Assembly (NCBI RefSeq): GCF_030506255.1
Contig: NZ_CP113431.1
Coordinates: 124,001-188,000, forward strand
Direction of reading: 5' to 3'
DNA: 64,000 nucleotides
Source of the DNA: Nocardioides sp. Arc9.136
Lineage (GTDB): Bacteria; Actinomycetota; Actinomycetes; Propionibacteriales; Nocardioidaceae
Shown here: in pieces, positions 41,366 to 50,169 of the stretch
How the letters are laid out: each line of letters starts with the position of its first letter
How positions within the stretch are numbered: the first letter of the stretch is position 1
Position numbers and translations under genes: made by a program
The notes under the pieces: generated by a model
Told to the model about the DNA's origin: nothing
Seen by the model: only the letters and a program-made list of their open reading frames with translations
Database searches by the model: none

Positions 41366-41671
41366 ATGGCCAAGACCAGCAAGATCGCCGCGCAGCGGCG
41401 ACGCGAGCGCGTGGTCGAGCGGTACGCCGAGCGCCGGGCCGCCCTGAAGCAGGTGATCCGCACCGCCGAGCCGGGCTCGATCGAGCACGCGTCCGCCGTC
41501 CGCGGCCTCTCGCGCCTGCCGCGGGACGGCTCGCCGGTGCGTCTGCGCAACCGCGACCAGGTCGACGGGAGGCCCCGCGGCCACCTCCGGAGGTTCGGGC
41601 TGTCCCGGATCACCTTCCGGGCGATGGCCCACCGCGGCGAGCTCCCCGGGGTCACGAAGTCCAGCTGGTGA
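41366..41671 (+). CDS. rpsN: Ribosomal protein S14, zinc-free (long) type
   Basis: 101 aa, the length of C- S14. [39 protein letters not shown] and the conserved tail [20 protein letters not shown] are present. No cysteine. It is the third of the rpmB-rpmG-rpsN set and precedes zur. Confidence 0.95.
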   Translation: MAKTSKIAAQRRRERVVERYAERRAALKQVIRTAEPGSIEHASAVRGLSRLPRDGSPVRLRNRDQVDGRPRGHLRRFGLSRITFRAMAHRGELPGVTKSSW

Positions 41672-41718
41672 GTCCCGGCGGCGGTGCTCGGGCCCCGGAG
41701 GCCGGCCGGTCGCGTCGG

Positions 41719-41724
41719 TATCGT
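41719..41724 (+). promoter_or_regulatory. -10-like TATCGT of zur
   Basis: TATCGT is followed by six bases and then GTG, with no ribosome-binding site. This is a leaderless layout that supports the 41731 start and lets zur be transcribed independently of the ribosomal operon. Confidence 0.45.
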
Positions 41725-41730
41725 GACGGC

Positions 41731-42177
41731 GTGGCCCCCGCGAACAGCTCCCGGACGACGCCCGCCCCCGACGCCGCGTCGCCGGGGCCGCGGAGCACTC
41801 GGCAGCGCCGCGCCCTCGTGGCGGAGCTGGCGGCCAGCGAGGGGTTCCGAAGCGCGCAGGACCTCCACCACGCGCTCCGCGAGCAGGGCGAGCCGGTCGG
41901 GCTGGCGACGATCTACCGCGCCCTCCAGGCGATGGTGGACGCGGGTGAGCTGGACACGGTCAAGGCCGACGGGAACGAGGCGGTCTACCGGCTGTGCAGC
42001 CCGGCCCACCACCACCACCTCGTGTGCCGGCGGTGCGGCCGGACCGTGGAGGTCTCCGGTCCGGCGGTCGAGCGCTGGGCCAGCAAGGTCGCCGAGGAGC
42101 ACGGCTTCGCCGACGTCGACCACACCCTCGAGCTGTTCGGCGTCTGCCAGGTCTGCCGCACGGCCGACGCCGGCTGA
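41731..42177 (+). CDS. zur: Zinc uptake regulator Zur (Fur family)
   Basis: 148 aa. The winged-helix part has TRQRRALVAELAASEGFRSA, DLHHALREQGEPVGLATIYR and ALQAMVDAGELDTVKADGNE. The metal domain has SPAHHHHLVCRRCGRTVEVSG and ELFGVCQVCRTADAG, so two CxxC pairs for structural zinc and the His cluster of the sensing site are intact. It should repress the two Zur-box promoters at 38062 and 40918 when zinc is plentiful. A GTG at 41668 overlapping the rpsN stop would add 21 residues and is less likely. Confidence 0.93.
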   Translation: MAPANSSRTTPAPDAASPGPRSTRQRRALVAELAASEGFRSAQDLHHALREQGEPVGLATIYRALQAMVDAGELDTVKADGNEAVYRLCSPAHHHHLVCRRCGRTVEVSGPAVERWASKVAEEHGFADVDHTLELFGVCQVCRTADAG

Positions 42178-42270
42178 CCGGGCCTCCCGGTCACCGGAAG
42201 CTCGCCGGGGGAGCGCGGGCGTCCCGTGCGACGGTGCGCGCGGACCGTCCCCGCGTGCAAGGAGCTCCCT

Positions 42271-43764
42271 GTGATCGAGACCGCCCCGGCAGGCGCCGCG
42301 CTCCTCGACGTGGCGCCGGTCCCGCTGGACCGGGTGTCCACGTTCGACCACGAGGTCGACGTGCTGGTGGTGGGCCTGGGGTGCGCGGGTGCCGCGGCGG
42401 CGATGGAGGCGGCCCAGGCGGGCGCCTCGGTGATCGCGCTCGAGCGCGCGAGCGGGCCGGGCGGCTCGTCGGCGCAGTCCGGCGGTGAGCTCTACCTCGG
42501 TGGTGGCACCGCGGTGCAGCAGGCGTGCGGGTTCGCCGACGACGCCGACAACATGTTCGCCTTCCTCCGCGCGGCGCTCGGGCCGCACGCGGACGAGGAG
42601 AAGCTCCGGCTCTACTGCGACGGCTCCGTCGAGCACTTCGAGTGGTTCCGCTCCTGCGGCGTCACCTTCAACGAGTCGCTGCACGACGCCCCCACGTGGA
42701 TGCCCTTCACCCAGGACGGGCTGATGTGGCTGGGCGAGAACGCCTGGCCCTACGACGAGCTGGCCCGGCCGGTGCCCCGCGGACACCGCCCGGCCACGAA
42801 GGGCTGGGCCGGGCACACGCTGATGGACGCGCTGCTCCGCACCTGCGCGGAGCGTGGGGTGGTCACCCACACCGACACCCGCGCACGGTCGCTGGTGGTG
42901 GACCCCGACGGCCGGGTCGTCGGGGTGGTGGCCCGGCGCTTCGGCGAGCAGGTCACGTACCGGGCCCGGCGCGGGGTGGTGCTCACCACGGGCGGCTTCG
43001 TCGACGACGAGGAGATGCTGGCCGACCACGCGCCGGTGCTGCTGGGCCACGGCAAGGTCAGCGACGGCCTCGACGACGGCTCGGGGATCAAGATGGCGGC
43101 CGCGCTCGGCGCCGCCACCCGGCGGATGGGCTTCGTGGAGGCGGCGTACACCGCGGTGCCGGCGATGGTCTGCCGCGGCATGCTGGTCAACGGCCTCGGC
43201 CAGCGGTTCGTCAACGAGGACGTCTACCCCGGCCTGTTCAGCCACGCCGCCCTCCACCAGCCCGGCCCGTGCTTTGTGCTGCTGGACGAGCAGGGCCTGG
43301 AGTCGGTGCCCGAGGCCGACCTGATGGGCGTTCGGCCGACGTACGCCGCCGAGACGCTGGCCGAGCTCGAGGAGGAGCTCGGCCTGCCGGCCGGCTCCCT
43401 GGAGCGGACGGTGGCGACGTACAACGCGCACGCGGCCGTCGGCGAGGACCCGCTCCACCACAAGGCGGCCCGCTGGCTGCGCCCGCTGGAAGGTCCGTGG
43501 GCGGTGGTCGACCCGCGGCTGGGCTTCTTCGCAGAGGGCAGCGCCGCCGGCGGCGGAACGGGGTTCCAGGGGTTCACCCTGGGCGGGCTGAGCACCACCG
43601 TCGACGGCGAGGTCCGCTCGGTGGCGGGCCCGCCGGTGCCCGGCCTGTACGCCGCGGGGCGCGCCAGCAGCGGGATCCACGGCGAGGGCTACATCTCGGG
43701 CACCTCGCTGGGCGACGGGACCTTCTTCGGGCGCCGGGCGGGACGGGCCGCGGCGCGCGCCTGA
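42271..43764 (+). CDS. FAD-dependent dehydrogenase (ketosteroid dehydrogenase/fumarate reductase-like)
   Basis: 497 aa. The ADP-binding motif VDVLVVGLGCAGAAAAMEAA lies near residues 30-50, then ASVIALERASGPGGSSAQSG. A second FAD block GLYAAGRASSGIHGEGYISG is near the C terminus. The family oxidises or reduces steroid-like or fumarate-like substrates with bound FAD; the substrate here is unknown. The GTG start has a good AAGGAG ribosome-binding site. It is convergent with a TetR gene 14 bp downstream. Confidence 0.85.
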   Translation: MIETAPAGAALLDVAPVPLDRVSTFDHEVDVLVVGLGCAGAAAAMEAAQAGASVIALERASGPGGSSAQSGGELYLGGGTAVQQACGFADDADNMFAFLRAALGPHADEEKLRLYCDGSVEHFEWFRSCGVTFNESLHDAPTWMPFTQDGLMWLGENAWPYDELARPVPRGHRPATKGWAGHTLMDALLRTCAERGVVTHTDTRARSLVVDPDGRVVGVVARRFGEQVTYRARRGVVLTTGGFVDDEEMLADHAPVLLGHGKVSDGLDDGSGIKMAAALGAATRRMGFVEAAYTAVPAMVCRGMLVNGLGQRFVNEDVYPGLFSHAALHQPGPCFVLLDEQGLESVPEADLMGVRPTYAAETLAELEEELGLPAGSLERTVATYNAHAAVGEDPLHHKAARWLRPLEGPWAVVDPRLGFFAEGSAAGGGTGFQGFTLGGLSTTVDGEVRSVAGPPVPGLYAAGRASSGIHGEGYISGTSLGDGTFFGRRAGRAAARA

Positions 43765-43778
43765 ACCTCTCCCGGAGG

Positions 43779-44381
43779 TCAGCGCGGCAGCGGCGTCAGC
43801 AGGAGGCGGACGGCGAGCCGCAGGTCCTCCTCGCCCTCCTCCTGGGTGGTGTGGCCGTTGAGGATGGAGATGAGCACGCCGTACCAGTTCTGCTCGACCA
43901 GCCGCACGAGCCGCAGGTGGATCGGCTCGGGGTCGTGCGCCGCCCGGAGCGCGCGCAGCATCACCCCGTGCGAGACCCCGGCGACCTCCCGGCCCATCGG
44001 GGTCGCGGTCAGGGCGTTGTTGGACTGCATGATCGAGGTGGTCAGCACCGGGTGCTCGAGCATCCGGCGCCCGACGCGGATGAGCAGCTCGCTCAGCTCG
44101 TCGGCCGGGTCCCGGTCCAGCGACGGCCCGACGTACTCCGCGTCGAGCCGGGCGACCTGGTCGGCCATCACAGCGGCGAACAGGTGCGTCTTGGAGGGGA
44201 AGTAGCGGTAGAGGGTCGCGATCGCGACGCCGGAGGCCTTGGCCACGTCGTGCATCTGCACCCGGTCGATCGGCAGCCGGGCGCCGATCGTGGTGGCCGC
44301 GCGCACGATCCGGTCGCGCCGTGCCCGCTGCTCGAGCGACACCGGGGCGGCCGGCGGGCGGCTCTCCGCGATCCTGGGCAC
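43779..44381 (-). CDS. TetR-family regulator (KstR/KsdR-like)
   Basis: 200 aa from a GTG preceded by GGAGGGG, spacing 5; a start 17 codons upstream would add only an Arg-rich leader. HTH: RIVRAATTIGARLPIDRVQM, HDVAKASGVAIATLYRYFPS and KTHLFAAVMADQV. The C-terminal half (MLEHPVLTTSIMQSNNALTA, RLVRLVEQNWYGVLISILNG) resembles KstR-type regulators of sterol catabolism. Its neighbour is a ketosteroid-dehydrogenase-like flavoprotein, so control of that gene is plausible. Confidence 0.85.
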   Translation of the reverse strand: MPRIAESRPPAAPVSLEQRARRDRIVRAATTIGARLPIDRVQMHDVAKASGVAIATLYRYFPSKTHLFAAVMADQVARLDAEYVGPSLDRDPADELSELLIRVGRRMLEHPVLTTSIMQSNNALTATPMGREVAGVSHGVMLRALRAAHDPEPIHLRLVRLVEQNWYGVLISILNGHTTQEEGEEDLRLAVRLLLTPLPR

Positions 44382-44475
44382 TCGTCCCCTCCGTCGGTCC
44401 CGTGCACGCCGGACCCGTGCCGGCCGGGTCATCGTGGCCCGCGCCGGGGAGGAGGAGCGTCGGCTCGCCCGTTGA

Positions 44476-44491
44476 GTGAGACCTGGCTCAC
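44476..44491. promoter_or_regulatory. Possible operator GTGAG-ACCTGG-CTCAC
   Basis: A 5+6+5 inverted repeat about 95 bp upstream of the TetR start, in an otherwise plain 129-bp gap. Short and unsupported by a second copy in the window. Confidence 0.2.
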
Positions 44492-44510
44492 AGCGGACCC
44501 GGCTGGCTCC

Positions 44511-46748
44511 TCAGGCCCCGCTCGGGCCGGTCGCGGGGTCCGTCCTCGGGCCCAGGTGGACGGCGAGCAGCGCGACGTCGTCCTCGGCGCCCTCCGGCAC
44601 GAGGCGCTCCAGCAGCCCGTCGCAGACCTCGTCGAGGGGGAGCCCGTCGGCGACGAGCCCGGTCAGCTCCCGCACCAGCCGGTCGATGCCGCGGTCCAGT
44701 GCCTCGCCGCGCCGCTCGACGAGCCCGTCGGTGTAGAAGAGCACGGTGCTGCCGCGCGGCAGGTCCACCACGTCGTCGGTGCGCTCCTGGTCCGGGACCA
44801 CGCCGATCAGCGTGTGCCGCTCGGAGGGGGCGAGCACGGACACGGTGCCGTCGGGGGCGACGACGACGGGGTCGAGGTGGCCGGCGTTCGACCAGCGCAG
44901 CCGGGTCACCCCGGCGCGGCGGTCCTCCGGGATCTCCTCGAACCGGGCGACCAGGGCGGTCGCCATCGTGTCGACGGCGAGCGCCTCGACGACCCGGTCG
45001 ACGCCGGCGAGCACCACGGCCGGGCCGTCGCCGGTGTGCGCGGCGATCCCGCGCAGCAGGCTGCGCAGCTGGCCCATCGCCGCCGCGGCGTCGACGTCGT
45101 GGCCGACGACGTCGCCGATCACCACGACCATCGCGCCGTCGTCCTGCACGAACGCGTCGTACCAGTCGCCGCCGACCTGCGCGGAGTGCGCCGCCGGGGC
45201 GTAGCGGACCGCCACCTGGAGGTCGTCGGGCTGCGGCGGCTCGGTGAGCATGCTGCGCTGGAGGGTCTCGGCGAGCTCGCGCTGCCGCCCGAACATCCGG
45301 GCGTTGTCGATGGCGATGCCCGCCCGGTTGCCGATGTCGGTCAGCACGGTGACGTCGTCCTCGCCGAACGCGCCCCGCTCGGGGCCGCGGAACGCCGACA
45401 GCAGGCCGACGACGTGCCCGCGCGCCCGCAGCGGCACGAAGGCGCCCGACCTCGGCCGGAGCACCTGGATCGCGTCGTACGCCGGGCCGGGCGCGAGCGC
45501 GGCGAGCAGGGCCTCGGTGGCGTCGGTCCGGTGCAGCACGGGGCGCTGCTCGGCGACCGCGCGGGCGAGCGGCGCGCTGTCGGCGAGCGCGGTGAGCCGG
45601 GTGGTGGCGTAGTCGTCGACCGCTCGCCGCAGCGCGGGGTCGTGGTGCCAGTAGCCGGCGTCGCGCAGGTTCTCGCGCCACCCGGGGTCGACGTCGACCT
45701 CGGGCGCGCCCTCGACGGTCACGCCGCGACGGGTCCGCGCGCTGCTGGGCGCCGGCTCCCGCAGGAGCGTGATGATGCACCAGTCGGCCATCACCGGCGT
45801 GACCAGGCGCGGCAGCCGCTGGACCGCCTCGGTGATGTCGAGGGTGTCGGTCAGCGCCTCGGTGACGCTGGCGACCAGGCCGGCGCGGGCGGTGGCCCGG
45901 TCGACGTCGGACTGCGCCCGCCGGCGCGCGCTCACGTCGACGAAGTAGACGGCGAGCCCGTCGGGGGAGGGCCAGCCGCGGATCTCGTACCACCCGTCGA
46001 GGGGCGCGGGGTAGTAGGCCTCGAAGGCGACCGGCTCGCCGGAGCGGACCGCCCGGCGGTAGTGCTCCTCGAACGCCGTGCCGACGGTGGCCGGGAAGAG
46101 CTCCCACACCGAGCCGCCCACCAGCTCCTCGCGTCGCCGGCCCAGGAGCCGCTCGGCCTCGGCGTTGAGGTAGCTGAACCGCCACTGCCGGTCGAGCTGG
46201 TAGAACGCCGTCGGCATCGACTCCAGGACGCGGGCGACCCGGGACTCCTCGCCGCGCACCGAGGTCGAGTCGTGGGCGGCGCCGAGCAGCCGCACGGCGC
46301 CGCCGTCGGGGCCGGGCAGCGCCCGGCCGCGGGCGGTGATCCAGCGCTCCTCGCCGGTCGGGAGGACGACGCGGTACTCCGCCTCGTACTCGCCGCACTC
46401 GTCGACCGCCCGTGCCAGCGCGGCCGAGACCCGGTCGCGGTCCTCGGGGTGGACGCACGCGCTGAACGCCTCGATGGTGCCGGCGAAGGTGCGGTGGTCG
46501 AGCCCGAAGAGCTCCAGCAGCCGGTCGTCCCACCGGAGCCGGCCGTCGACGAGGTCCCAGTCGAACGCCCCGATCCCGGCCGCGTCGACCGCCACCCGCC
46601 AGGCGGCGTCGGGCACCTGGTCGAGGCCGTCGAGCAGGCGGGCGACGAGCCGCGCCTGGTCGGCGGTGACCGGCGGGTCGGCGGGGCTCGACGCGCCTCC
46701 CCGACGGGGGAGCACGGCGCCGCGCTCCCCAGGGTCGGGCTGGGACAC
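44511..46748 (-). CDS. PAS-PAS-GAF-SpoIIE protein phosphatase
   Basis: 745 aa. Two PAS domains (about 45-170: IGAFDWDLVDGRLRWDDRLL and VHPEDRDRVSAAL; about 180-290: AFYQLDRQWRFSYLNAEAER) are followed by a GAF-type domain (about 300-510, with GLLSAFRGPERGAFGEDDV). The PP2C-like SpoIIE phosphatase forms the C terminus: SAQVGGDWYDAF with metal-binding Asp, VIGDVVGHDVDAAAAMGQL and LFYTDGLVERR. Such proteins dephosphorylate anti-anti-sigma factors. No anti-sigma partner is nearby. GTG start with AGG 8 bases upstream. Confidence 0.92.
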   Translation of the reverse strand: MSQPDPGERGAVLPRRGGASSPADPPVTADQARLVARLLDGLDQVPDAAWRVAVDAAGIGAFDWDLVDGRLRWDDRLLELFGLDHRTFAGTIEAFSACVHPEDRDRVSAALARAVDECGEYEAEYRVVLPTGEERWITARGRALPGPDGGAVRLLGAAHDSTSVRGEESRVARVLESMPTAFYQLDRQWRFSYLNAEAERLLGRRREELVGGSVWELFPATVGTAFEEHYRRAVRSGEPVAFEAYYPAPLDGWYEIRGWPSPDGLAVYFVDVSARRRAQSDVDRATARAGLVASVTEALTDTLDITEAVQRLPRLVTPVMADWCIITLLREPAPSSARTRRGVTVEGAPEVDVDPGWRENLRDAGYWHHDPALRRAVDDYATTRLTALADSAPLARAVAEQRPVLHRTDATEALLAALAPGPAYDAIQVLRPRSGAFVPLRARGHVVGLLSAFRGPERGAFGEDDVTVLTDIGNRAGIAIDNARMFGRQRELAETLQRSMLTEPPQPDDLQVAVRYAPAAHSAQVGGDWYDAFVQDDGAMVVVIGDVVGHDVDAAAAMGQLRSLLRGIAAHTGDGPAVVLAGVDRVVEALAVDTMATALVARFEEIPEDRRAGVTRLRWSNAGHLDPVVVAPDGTVSVLAPSERHTLIGVVPDQERTDDVVDLPRGSTVLFYTDGLVERRGEALDRGIDRLVRELTGLVADGLPLDEVCDGLLERLVPEGAEDDVALLAVHLGPRTDPATGPSGA

Positions 46749-46894
46749 GTGCAGGACCTCCAGAAGGTCGGTTGCCCCGAACGATCCCACACGCCGCAGG
46801 GGTGCCGTCGCCGAACGGTCACGGCGGTGACGCACGTCGCCGCCGGGGTGCACGGCCGCCCGTCGCGGGACCGCGCCGCACCGCTCCCGGAGGG

Positions 46895-48256
46895 TCAGCC
46901 CAGCCGCGCGGGCAGCACCCGGTACCCCCGCAGGATGCGGGTGTCGCGCCTGGCGGCGCCGGGCTCGAGGCGCAGGTCCGGGTAGCGCTCGACGATCCGC
47001 TGCAGGCCGACCTGACCCTCCATCCGGGCCAGCGCGGCGCCGAGGCAGAAGTGCCGGCCGGCGGAGAACGACACGTGGTCGCCGGCGTTCTCCCGGCTGA
47101 CGTCGAAGCGGTGCGGGTCGGCGAAGACGTCGGGGTCGCGGTTGGCCCCGGCGAGCAGCGTGGTCACCACCGCACCGCGGGGGACGGGGACGCCGGCGAC
47201 CTCGGTGTCGCGCACGACGGTGCGACCGGTGAGGAGGACGGGCGGGTCGAGCCGGAGCACCTCCTCCACGGCGTTCGACCACAGGCCGGGGTCCGTGCGC
47301 AGCGCGGCGAGCTGGTCGGGGTGCTCGTGGAGCAGCGCGATGCCGTTGGAGAGCAGGTTGACCGTCGTCTCGAACCCGGCGGCCAGCACCAGCCCGGCGG
47401 TCGCGACCAGCTCCTTGTCGGTCAGCGCCACGCCGTCGTCGTCCCGGGCCGCGACCATCTGGCTGAGCAGGTCGTCGCCCGGCCGGCGCCGCTTGCTCTC
47501 GATGTGGTCGACCAGCCAGGCCTCGAAGGAGGACAGGGCGCCCTCGACGGTGCGGAAGCGGCGCCACGAGAGGCCGAGGTCGAGGCTCGGGGCGGCCGCG
47601 GTGCCGAACTCGAGCACCGTGTGCCGCTCGGAGTCCGGGACGCCGAGGATCTCGGCGATCACCGTGACCGGCAGCAGGGCGCAGTAGGCCTCGACCAGGT
47701 CGACCGGCCGGCCGCCCGCCGACTGCCGGGCGAGGTCGGTGAGGAGCTCGTCGGCGATCTGCTCGGTCCGCTCGCGCAGCCGCTGCACGGCCTTGACCGA
47801 GAACACCCGGGTGACCAGCTTGCGCATCCGGGTGTGGTCCGGCGGCTCGGTGACCAGCAGGGAGGGAGGGGTCAGCGGGCCCATCGGCGTGGTCTCGTGG
47901 GCCCAGCGCCCGATCCGCCCGAGCGGCCCCGCGCCGGTACCGAGGTCCACGCCCGCGCGCACGTCGGGGTAGGCCAGCACCTCGCGCACCACCGGGAGGG
48001 TGGCGGTCACGTAGGCGTACCGCGACCGGTGCAGCGGTCCGCTGGCCCGGATCTCGTCGAAGAGGTCGACCGGCACGTCGCTGCTGGTGCTGCTGGTGAC
48101 GATGAGCCGGGCATGCAGGTCGCCGCGGCGGGCGGCCGCTCGCATGACGGTCTTGGGCAGGGCGTGGCCCAGGCCCCAGCGGACCGCGGGGCGCGCGGCC
48201 GAGCGCAGGGCGTCGGCTCTCGGCACGAGCGGGTGGGTCGCGGTCCGGAGCAGCAC
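46895..48256 (-). CDS. Cytochrome P450
   Basis: 453 aa. The heme-binding loop FSAGRHFCLGAALARME has the ligand Cys near residue 404. The I-helix oxygen-activation motif AGFETTVNLLSNG is present. The K-helix ExxR is EEVLRLDPP. The GTG start is preceded by GGAGG. The enzyme is likely soluble and needs a ferredoxin; none is adjacent. Its promoter region is shared with a divergent tetR gene and contains two strong palindromes, so it is probably the regulated gene. Confidence 0.93.
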   Translation of the reverse strand: MLLRTATHPLVPRADALRSAARPAVRWGLGHALPKTVMRAAARRGDLHARLIVTSSTSSDVPVDLFDEIRASGPLHRSRYAYVTATLPVVREVLAYPDVRAGVDLGTGAGPLGRIGRWAHETTPMGPLTPPSLLVTEPPDHTRMRKLVTRVFSVKAVQRLRERTEQIADELLTDLARQSAGGRPVDLVEAYCALLPVTVIAEILGVPDSERHTVLEFGTAAAPSLDLGLSWRRFRTVEGALSSFEAWLVDHIESKRRRPGDDLLSQMVAARDDDGVALTDKELVATAGLVLAAGFETTVNLLSNGIALLHEHPDQLAALRTDPGLWSNAVEEVLRLDPPVLLTGRTVVRDTEVAGVPVPRGAVVTTLLAGANRDPDVFADPHRFDVSRENAGDHVSFSAGRHFCLGAALARMEGQVGLQRIVERYPDLRLEPGAARRDTRILRGYRVLPARLG

Positions 48257-48290
48257 GGGCCCTCCTGGGCGTCGGGAGCGGAGCCGGTTG

Positions 48291-48323
48291 GATACCGGCC
48301 GGTATCCGATACCTTCCGGTATC
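48291..48323. promoter_or_regulatory. Two GATACC-4-GGTATC operators between P450 and tetR
   Basis: GATACCGGCCGGTATC (48291-48306) is a perfect 16-bp palindrome. GATACCTTCCGGTATC (48308-48323) repeats the arms with a different spacer. Centres are 17 bp apart. They lie in the 76-bp region between the divergent starts and end 9 bp before the tetR ATG. Confidence 0.78.
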
Positions 48324-48332
48324 GTCCTCGCC

Positions 48333-48986
48333 ATGTCAACGGTCCCGCCCGCGCCGGCCGAGGCCCGCAGGCGCCCCGCCCGCGAGGAGGTGCGGCGCGC
48401 GCTGCTCGACGCGGCCGCCCGGACCTTCGCCCGCCAGGGCATCGACGGCGCGAGCCTCGACGACGTGGCGGCCGCGGCCGGGTTCACCAAGGGCGCGGTC
48501 TACAGCAACTTCGGCAGCAAGGAGGGGTTGGTCGCCGCCCTCGTCGACGACCGCGTCTCGGCGTACCTCGACCTCGGCCTGGCCGCGGTGGAGAACGACC
48601 CCGGCGCCACGCTGGCCGAGCGGGCGCGCGCGCTCGGCGACCGGTTGACCGCCGCGACCGACGAGCAGCACGACTGGCACCTGCTCTTCCTGGAGCTGTG
48701 GCAGCGGACCGTGCGCAGCGGCCGGACCGAGGGGGCCTTCGTGCAGCGCCGTCGCGAGCTGCACGCCGCGGTGGCGGGGGCCGTCGCCGCCCACGCCGAG
48801 CAGGCGGGCGCCGAGCTCCCGCTGCCGGCGACCTCGATGGCGACGCTGCTGATGGCGCTGTCCAACGGGCTGGCGATCGAGCGGCTGGTCGAGCCCGGCT
48901 CGGTGCCCGACGACCTGATGGGGCAGGTGCTGGCCCTGGTCGTCCAGGCGGGCCCCGCCGCCGGCACTGGAGCAGACCAGCACTGA
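48333..48986 (+). CDS. TetR-family repressor of the divergent P450
   Basis: 217 aa. HTH region: ALLDAAARTFARQGIDGASL, DDVAAAAGFTKGAVYSNFGS and KEGLVAALVDDRV. The C-terminal domain is helical, of the AcrR type with no assigned ligand. It starts 9 bp downstream of two tandem palindromes and is divergent from the P450, so it most likely represses both. Confidence 0.88.
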   Translation: MSTVPPAPAEARRRPAREEVRRALLDAAARTFARQGIDGASLDDVAAAAGFTKGAVYSNFGSKEGLVAALVDDRVSAYLDLGLAAVENDPGATLAERARALGDRLTAATDEQHDWHLLFLELWQRTVRSGRTEGAFVQRRRELHAAVAGAVAAHAEQAGAELPLPATSMATLLMALSNGLAIERLVEPGSVPDDLMGQVLALVVQAGPAAGTGADQH

Positions 48987-49048
48987 CCTGGCCGTTTGTG
49001 GCGGGCGTCGCCGGGCACCGTCCCATCACCCCCGAGAAAGGTGACGAC

Positions 49049-49120
49049 ATGAACACCCGCACCATCGCCATCATCGCCCTGATCATCGCTGCTGTCGTGC
49101 TGGCGCTGCTCGTCCTCTGA
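49049..49120 (+). CDS. 23-residue single-helix membrane peptide
   Basis: MNTRTIAIIALIIAAVVLALLVL is nothing but one transmembrane helix with a short Asn-Thr-Arg-Thr lead. A ribosome-binding site (GAAAGGTG) lies five to nine bases upstream, and a perfect terminator hairpin follows 18 bp after the stop. The combination of start signal, coding helix and terminator supports it as a genuine small gene. Peptides of this form recur in bacteria, with no known role. Confidence 0.65.
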   Translation: MNTRTIAIIALIIAAVVLALLVL

Positions 49121-49138
49121 CGGCGGCCGGAACACTTC

Positions 49139-49175
49139 GGCAGGGGCCCGCGACCGCTGGTCGCGGGCCCCTGCC
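49139..49175 (+). terminator. Strong terminator after the small membrane peptide
   Basis: A perfect 17-bp stem, GGCAGGGGCCCGCGACC with its complement, and a three-base loop GCT. Confidence 0.85.
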
Positions 49176-49220
49176 GCGTCGTTGCGGGGCGTCACGAGCC
49201 GGCACGCGAGACTGGTCGGC

Positions 49221-50135
49221 GTGACCGCCTCGCTGACCGCCGTCCGCCTCGGCGGCCGCCCCGACCTCCCGCTCCTCGTGCTGGGGCCCTCGCTGGGCAC
49301 CTCGGCGACCGCGCTGTGGCGCGACTGCGCCCGCCACCTCGCGCGCGACTTCCAGGTCGTGGCCTGGGACCTGCCCGGCCACGGCACGAACGCCGCCGTA
49401 CCGTCGACCGCGGAGGAGCCGCTGACGGTCCCCGACCTCGCCGCCGGGGTGCTCGCGCTGGTCGACACCATGGCCCAGGGCCTGCACGCGCCGGGCTTCC
49501 ACTACGCCGGCGACTCCGTCGGCGGTGCGGTCGGGCTGCAGCTGCTGCTCGACGCACCGGCCCGCGTGGAGTCGGCGACGCTGCTGTGCACCGGCGCGCG
49601 GATCGGCACCCCCGAGTCGTGGGCCGAGCGGGCCGGGACCGTGCGCGAGCGCGGCACCGAGGCGCTGGTCGAGGCCTCCACGGAGCGGTGGTTCGGGCCG
49701 GGGTTCGTCGAGCGGGAGGCCGAGAGCGCGGCCGCGCTGCTCCGGTCGCTCACCGCCGCCGACGACGAGGCGTACGCCGCGGTGTGCGGTGCGCTCGCCG
49801 CCTTCGACGTCCGCGACCGGCTCGGCGAGGTCACGGTGCCGGTGCTCGCGGTGGCGGGCTCCCACGACGTGCCCACGCCTCCCGGGCTGCTGCGGGCGCT
49901 GGCCGAGGGCGTGCCGGACGGGCGGTTCGCGGAGCTCGACGGCGTCGCGCACCTGGCGCCGGCCGAGGCGCCCGAGGAGGTCGCCCGGCTGGTCCGCGAG
50001 CACGCGCTCGGCCCCGACCAGGACGGCCCGCCACCGGAGGTCGAGGCCCTCCTGGCCGCGGTGCGGGCGGCCCGGGCGGCGGGCCTGCCGCCGGCCGAGG
50101 TGCGCGAGGTCGTGCGGGCGGCGCTCGCGGAGTAG
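49221..50135 (+). CDS. Alpha/beta hydrolase, 3-oxoadipate enol-lactonase-like
   Basis: 304 aa. The nucleophile Ser99 is in YAGDSVGGAVGL (Gly-Asp-Ser-Val-Gly). The oxyanion region is LVLGPSLGTSATALWRD, the acid Asp in VAGSHDVPTPP and the His in LDGVAHLAPAE. The pattern LGPSLGTS and the acidic pre-Ser position recall 3-oxoadipate enol-lactonases (PcaD), but the gene is not in a protocatechuate cluster. The last 45 residues (QDGPPPEVEALLAAVRAARA) are an extra helix-rich tail. GTG start with no ribosome-binding site, probably leaderless. Confidence 0.75.
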   Translation: MTASLTAVRLGGRPDLPLLVLGPSLGTSATALWRDCARHLARDFQVVAWDLPGHGTNAAVPSTAEEPLTVPDLAAGVLALVDTMAQGLHAPGFHYAGDSVGGAVGLQLLLDAPARVESATLLCTGARIGTPESWAERAGTVRERGTEALVEASTERWFGPGFVEREAESAAALLRSLTAADDEAYAAVCGALAAFDVRDRLGEVTVPVLAVAGSHDVPTPPGLLRALAEGVPDGRFAELDGVAHLAPAEAPEEVARLVREHALGPDQDGPPPEVEALLAAVRAARAAGLPPAEVREVVRAALAE

Positions 50136-50169
50136 CGGCGGCGACGCCGGCTGCTGCCAGACTCGGGCC

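Noticed and set aside
42525..46985. A 1,486-codon open frame on the + strand
   Set aside because: It runs through the flavoprotein gene in another phase and antisense through tetR and the SpoIIE phosphatase. The composition is the Arg/Gly/Pro-rich artefact of high-GC DNA; no domain pattern.
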